The notes beneath the pieces were generated by a model that was not told the DNA's origin, did not search any database, and saw only the letters and a list, made by a program, of their open reading frames with translations. Shown here piece after piece: positions 15,279-16,084 of a stretch of DNA of 16,084 bases. The position numbers and the translations under genes are program-made. How positions within the stretch are numbered: the stretch's first letter is position 1; each line of letters starts with the position of its first letter. Source of the stretch: Clostridia bacterium (GTDB taxonomy: Bacteria > Bacillota_A > Clostridia > Oscillospirales > CAG-272); the NCBI GenBank assembly GCA_017472105.1, contig JAFUQY010000400.1:1-16084 (forward strand), in the 5' to 3' direction.

Positions 15279-15317
15279 GGCTTGCTGTCTGTCATTCACA
15301 GGCGGTGAGCCTTTTTT
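15279..15317 (+). terminator. Strong rho-independent terminator
   Basis: A 14-bp stem (15279-15292 with 15298-15311, including several G-U pairs) closes a 5-base CATTC loop and is followed directly by TTTTTT (15312-15317). It ends the M55-msrA-propeller unit nine bases after the stop codon. Confidence 0.88.
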
Positions 15318-15424
15318 CGTCCGTGATTCGGCGGAGGAAAAAAATCATGCGGATGCGGGAAAAATTTTCGCTGAAGCGGCAGATTCCGGAGAAAAAGTTG
15401 TCAGTATAGGTAAGAGGACAAAAC
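15318..15424 (+). other. Intergenic region with three imperfect CGG(AG)GAAAAA motifs
   Basis: The 107-bp gap contains CGGAGGAAAAAAAT (from 15332), CGGGAAAAATTT (from 15357) and CGGAGAAAAAGTT (from 15387), spaced 25 and 30 bp. No convincing TTGACA/TATAAT pair with 16-18 bp spacing is visible. TTGTCAGTATAGG at 15398-15410 may belong to a promoter of another sigma class. It presumably drives the following lipoprotein. Confidence 0.3.
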
Positions 15425-15438
15425 GGAGGTTAACCATC

Positions 15439-16084
15439 ATGAAGAAAATCAGAACTTATACACTGAGAATTCTTACCGGCATATTTGCCGTACTGACAGC
15501 AGCCACACTGCTCACCGGATGCGGAAAACAGGAAACAGTGGATTATTATAACAATACAGGGAATGACGGCTCCCGGTACTTTACGCTGGGGGATGTGGTT
15601 TACCGATGCGGTTTTTCTTCTGTGCCGGATCAGTATCACAGCGGATTCGAATCAACACTCTCCGGACTTTGCCGCGATCCACTGTGCACGCATGACGCTC
15701 AGGATGCTGTATGTCCCGATCAGGCGACGGCGTATCGAAGATCTTACTGTACGGACGGCGAGAAAATATATGCCTCCTGCACGTATCCGATCAGAGGATC
15801 AAGCGACAGATTCATTTATTCCATGAATCCTGACGGCACAGACGTACAACTTCTCGCTGATATGGTTTCCATTCAAAACACCAGCTCATCCAGTGATAAT
15901 CTGTGGGTTCACGACGGGTATCTCTACTATCAGCAGAGTATGTACGATGAAGGAACAGGAGCAGAAACCATTGCATTGATGCGTGTTTCCGTAAACGGCG
16001 GCAAGCAGGAGGAAGTTCTGGAAAAACGGTATCTGCCAAGTGTACAGTATTACATTGACGATGAATATTACTATGTTCTTGATC
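15439..16084 (+). CDS. Lipoprotein with Cys/His motif, 3' end cut by window edge
   Basis: The start is fixed by GGAGGT at 15425-15430, eight bases before the ATG. The visible 215 residues stay open to the right edge. The signal peptide MKKIRTYTLR plus hydrophobic core ends in the lipobox LLTGC with the lipidation Cys at 28, so it is exported and membrane-anchored. A distinctive motif, C78-RDPL-C83-T-H85-(6)-C92-P, follows. I recall similar CxDPLCxH...C segments in Clostridia propeller-like lipoproteins, but no function is assigned. Later strands such as WVHDGYLYYQQS and YYIDDEYYYVLD resemble DUF5050-like or propeller blades and echo the neighbouring protein at 14308. By hand count, 16 of the first 40 codons end in G or C, against 26 of 40 in the GH-D-like gene, so its composition differs. 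Confidence 0.85.
   Translation, partial: MKKIRTYTLRILTGIFAVLTAATLLTGCGKQETVDYYNNTGNDGSRYFTLGDVVYRCGFSSVPDQYHSGFESTLSGLCRDPLCTHDAQDAVCPDQATAYRRSYCTDGEKIYASCTYPIRGSSDRFIYSMNPDGTDVQLLADMVSIQNTSSSSDNLWVHDGYLYYQQSMYDEGTGAETIALMRVSVNGGKQEEVLEKRYLPSVQYYIDDEYYYVLD

Noticed and set aside
15563..15826. An 87-residue plus-strand frame near the right edge
   Set aside because: It lies inside the lipoprotein gene in another frame and is rich in Arg without any motif.
1..16084. Search for tRNA, rRNA, CRISPR arrays, insertion sequences, integrases and phage genes
   Set aside because: No cloverleaf, regular repeat-spacer array, transposase motif or terminal inverted repeats were recognised by eye; small RNAs cannot be excluded.

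Overview
This window looks like part of a chromosome from an uncultured anaerobic Bacillota, most likely a gut or rumen member of the Clostridia. The evidence is AGGAGG-type ribosome-binding sites at correct spacing, near-consensus TTGACA/TATAAT promoters, rho-independent terminators, lipoprotein signal peptides, a FliB-type cysteine-rich protein and an M55 peptidase. Most genes have GC-rich third codon positions, which creates long false open frames on the opposite strand. No tRNA, rRNA, CRISPR array, insertion sequence or transposase was seen.

Layout. (1) 2-1045 (+): the 3' end of an ABC exporter half-transporter, closed by a bidirectional terminator shared with the convergent GH2 gene. (2) 1120-3274 (-): a small lipoprotein followed by a family 2 glycoside hydrolase, read from a perfect sigma-70 promoter. 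(3) 3420-6726 (+): a large glycosidase-like protein resembling clan GH-D, followed one base later by a FliB-like protein. Its promoter lies back-to-back with that of unit 2. (4) A second bidirectional terminator at 6742-6786. (5) 6801-12669 (-): an alginate-lyase-like multidomain protein followed by a 1048-residue protein recalled as DUF5695-like. (6) 12844-15270 (+): an M55 peptidase, methionine sulfoxide reductase A (msrA) and a membrane-anchored propeller-like protein, ending in a strong terminator. (7) 15439 to the right edge (+): the start of a Cys-rich lipoprotein of different codon composition.

Functional reading. Units 2, 3 and 5 form a compact carbohydrate-degradation island of four large enzymes or enzyme-like proteins in three transcription units. 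None of the four has a signal peptide, so they probably act on imported oligosaccharides in the cytoplasm, although two carry discoidin-like or other binding modules usually seen on secreted enzymes. No importer and no transcription regulator lies inside the window. Unit 6 concerns peptide turnover and oxidative repair and is probably functionally separate.

The best candidates for undescribed biology are the GH-D-like enzyme coupled to a FliB-like Cys-rich protein, the DUF5695-like/alginate-lyase-like pair with a Cys cluster, and two palindromic operator candidates in the 12670-12843 divergent promoter region.
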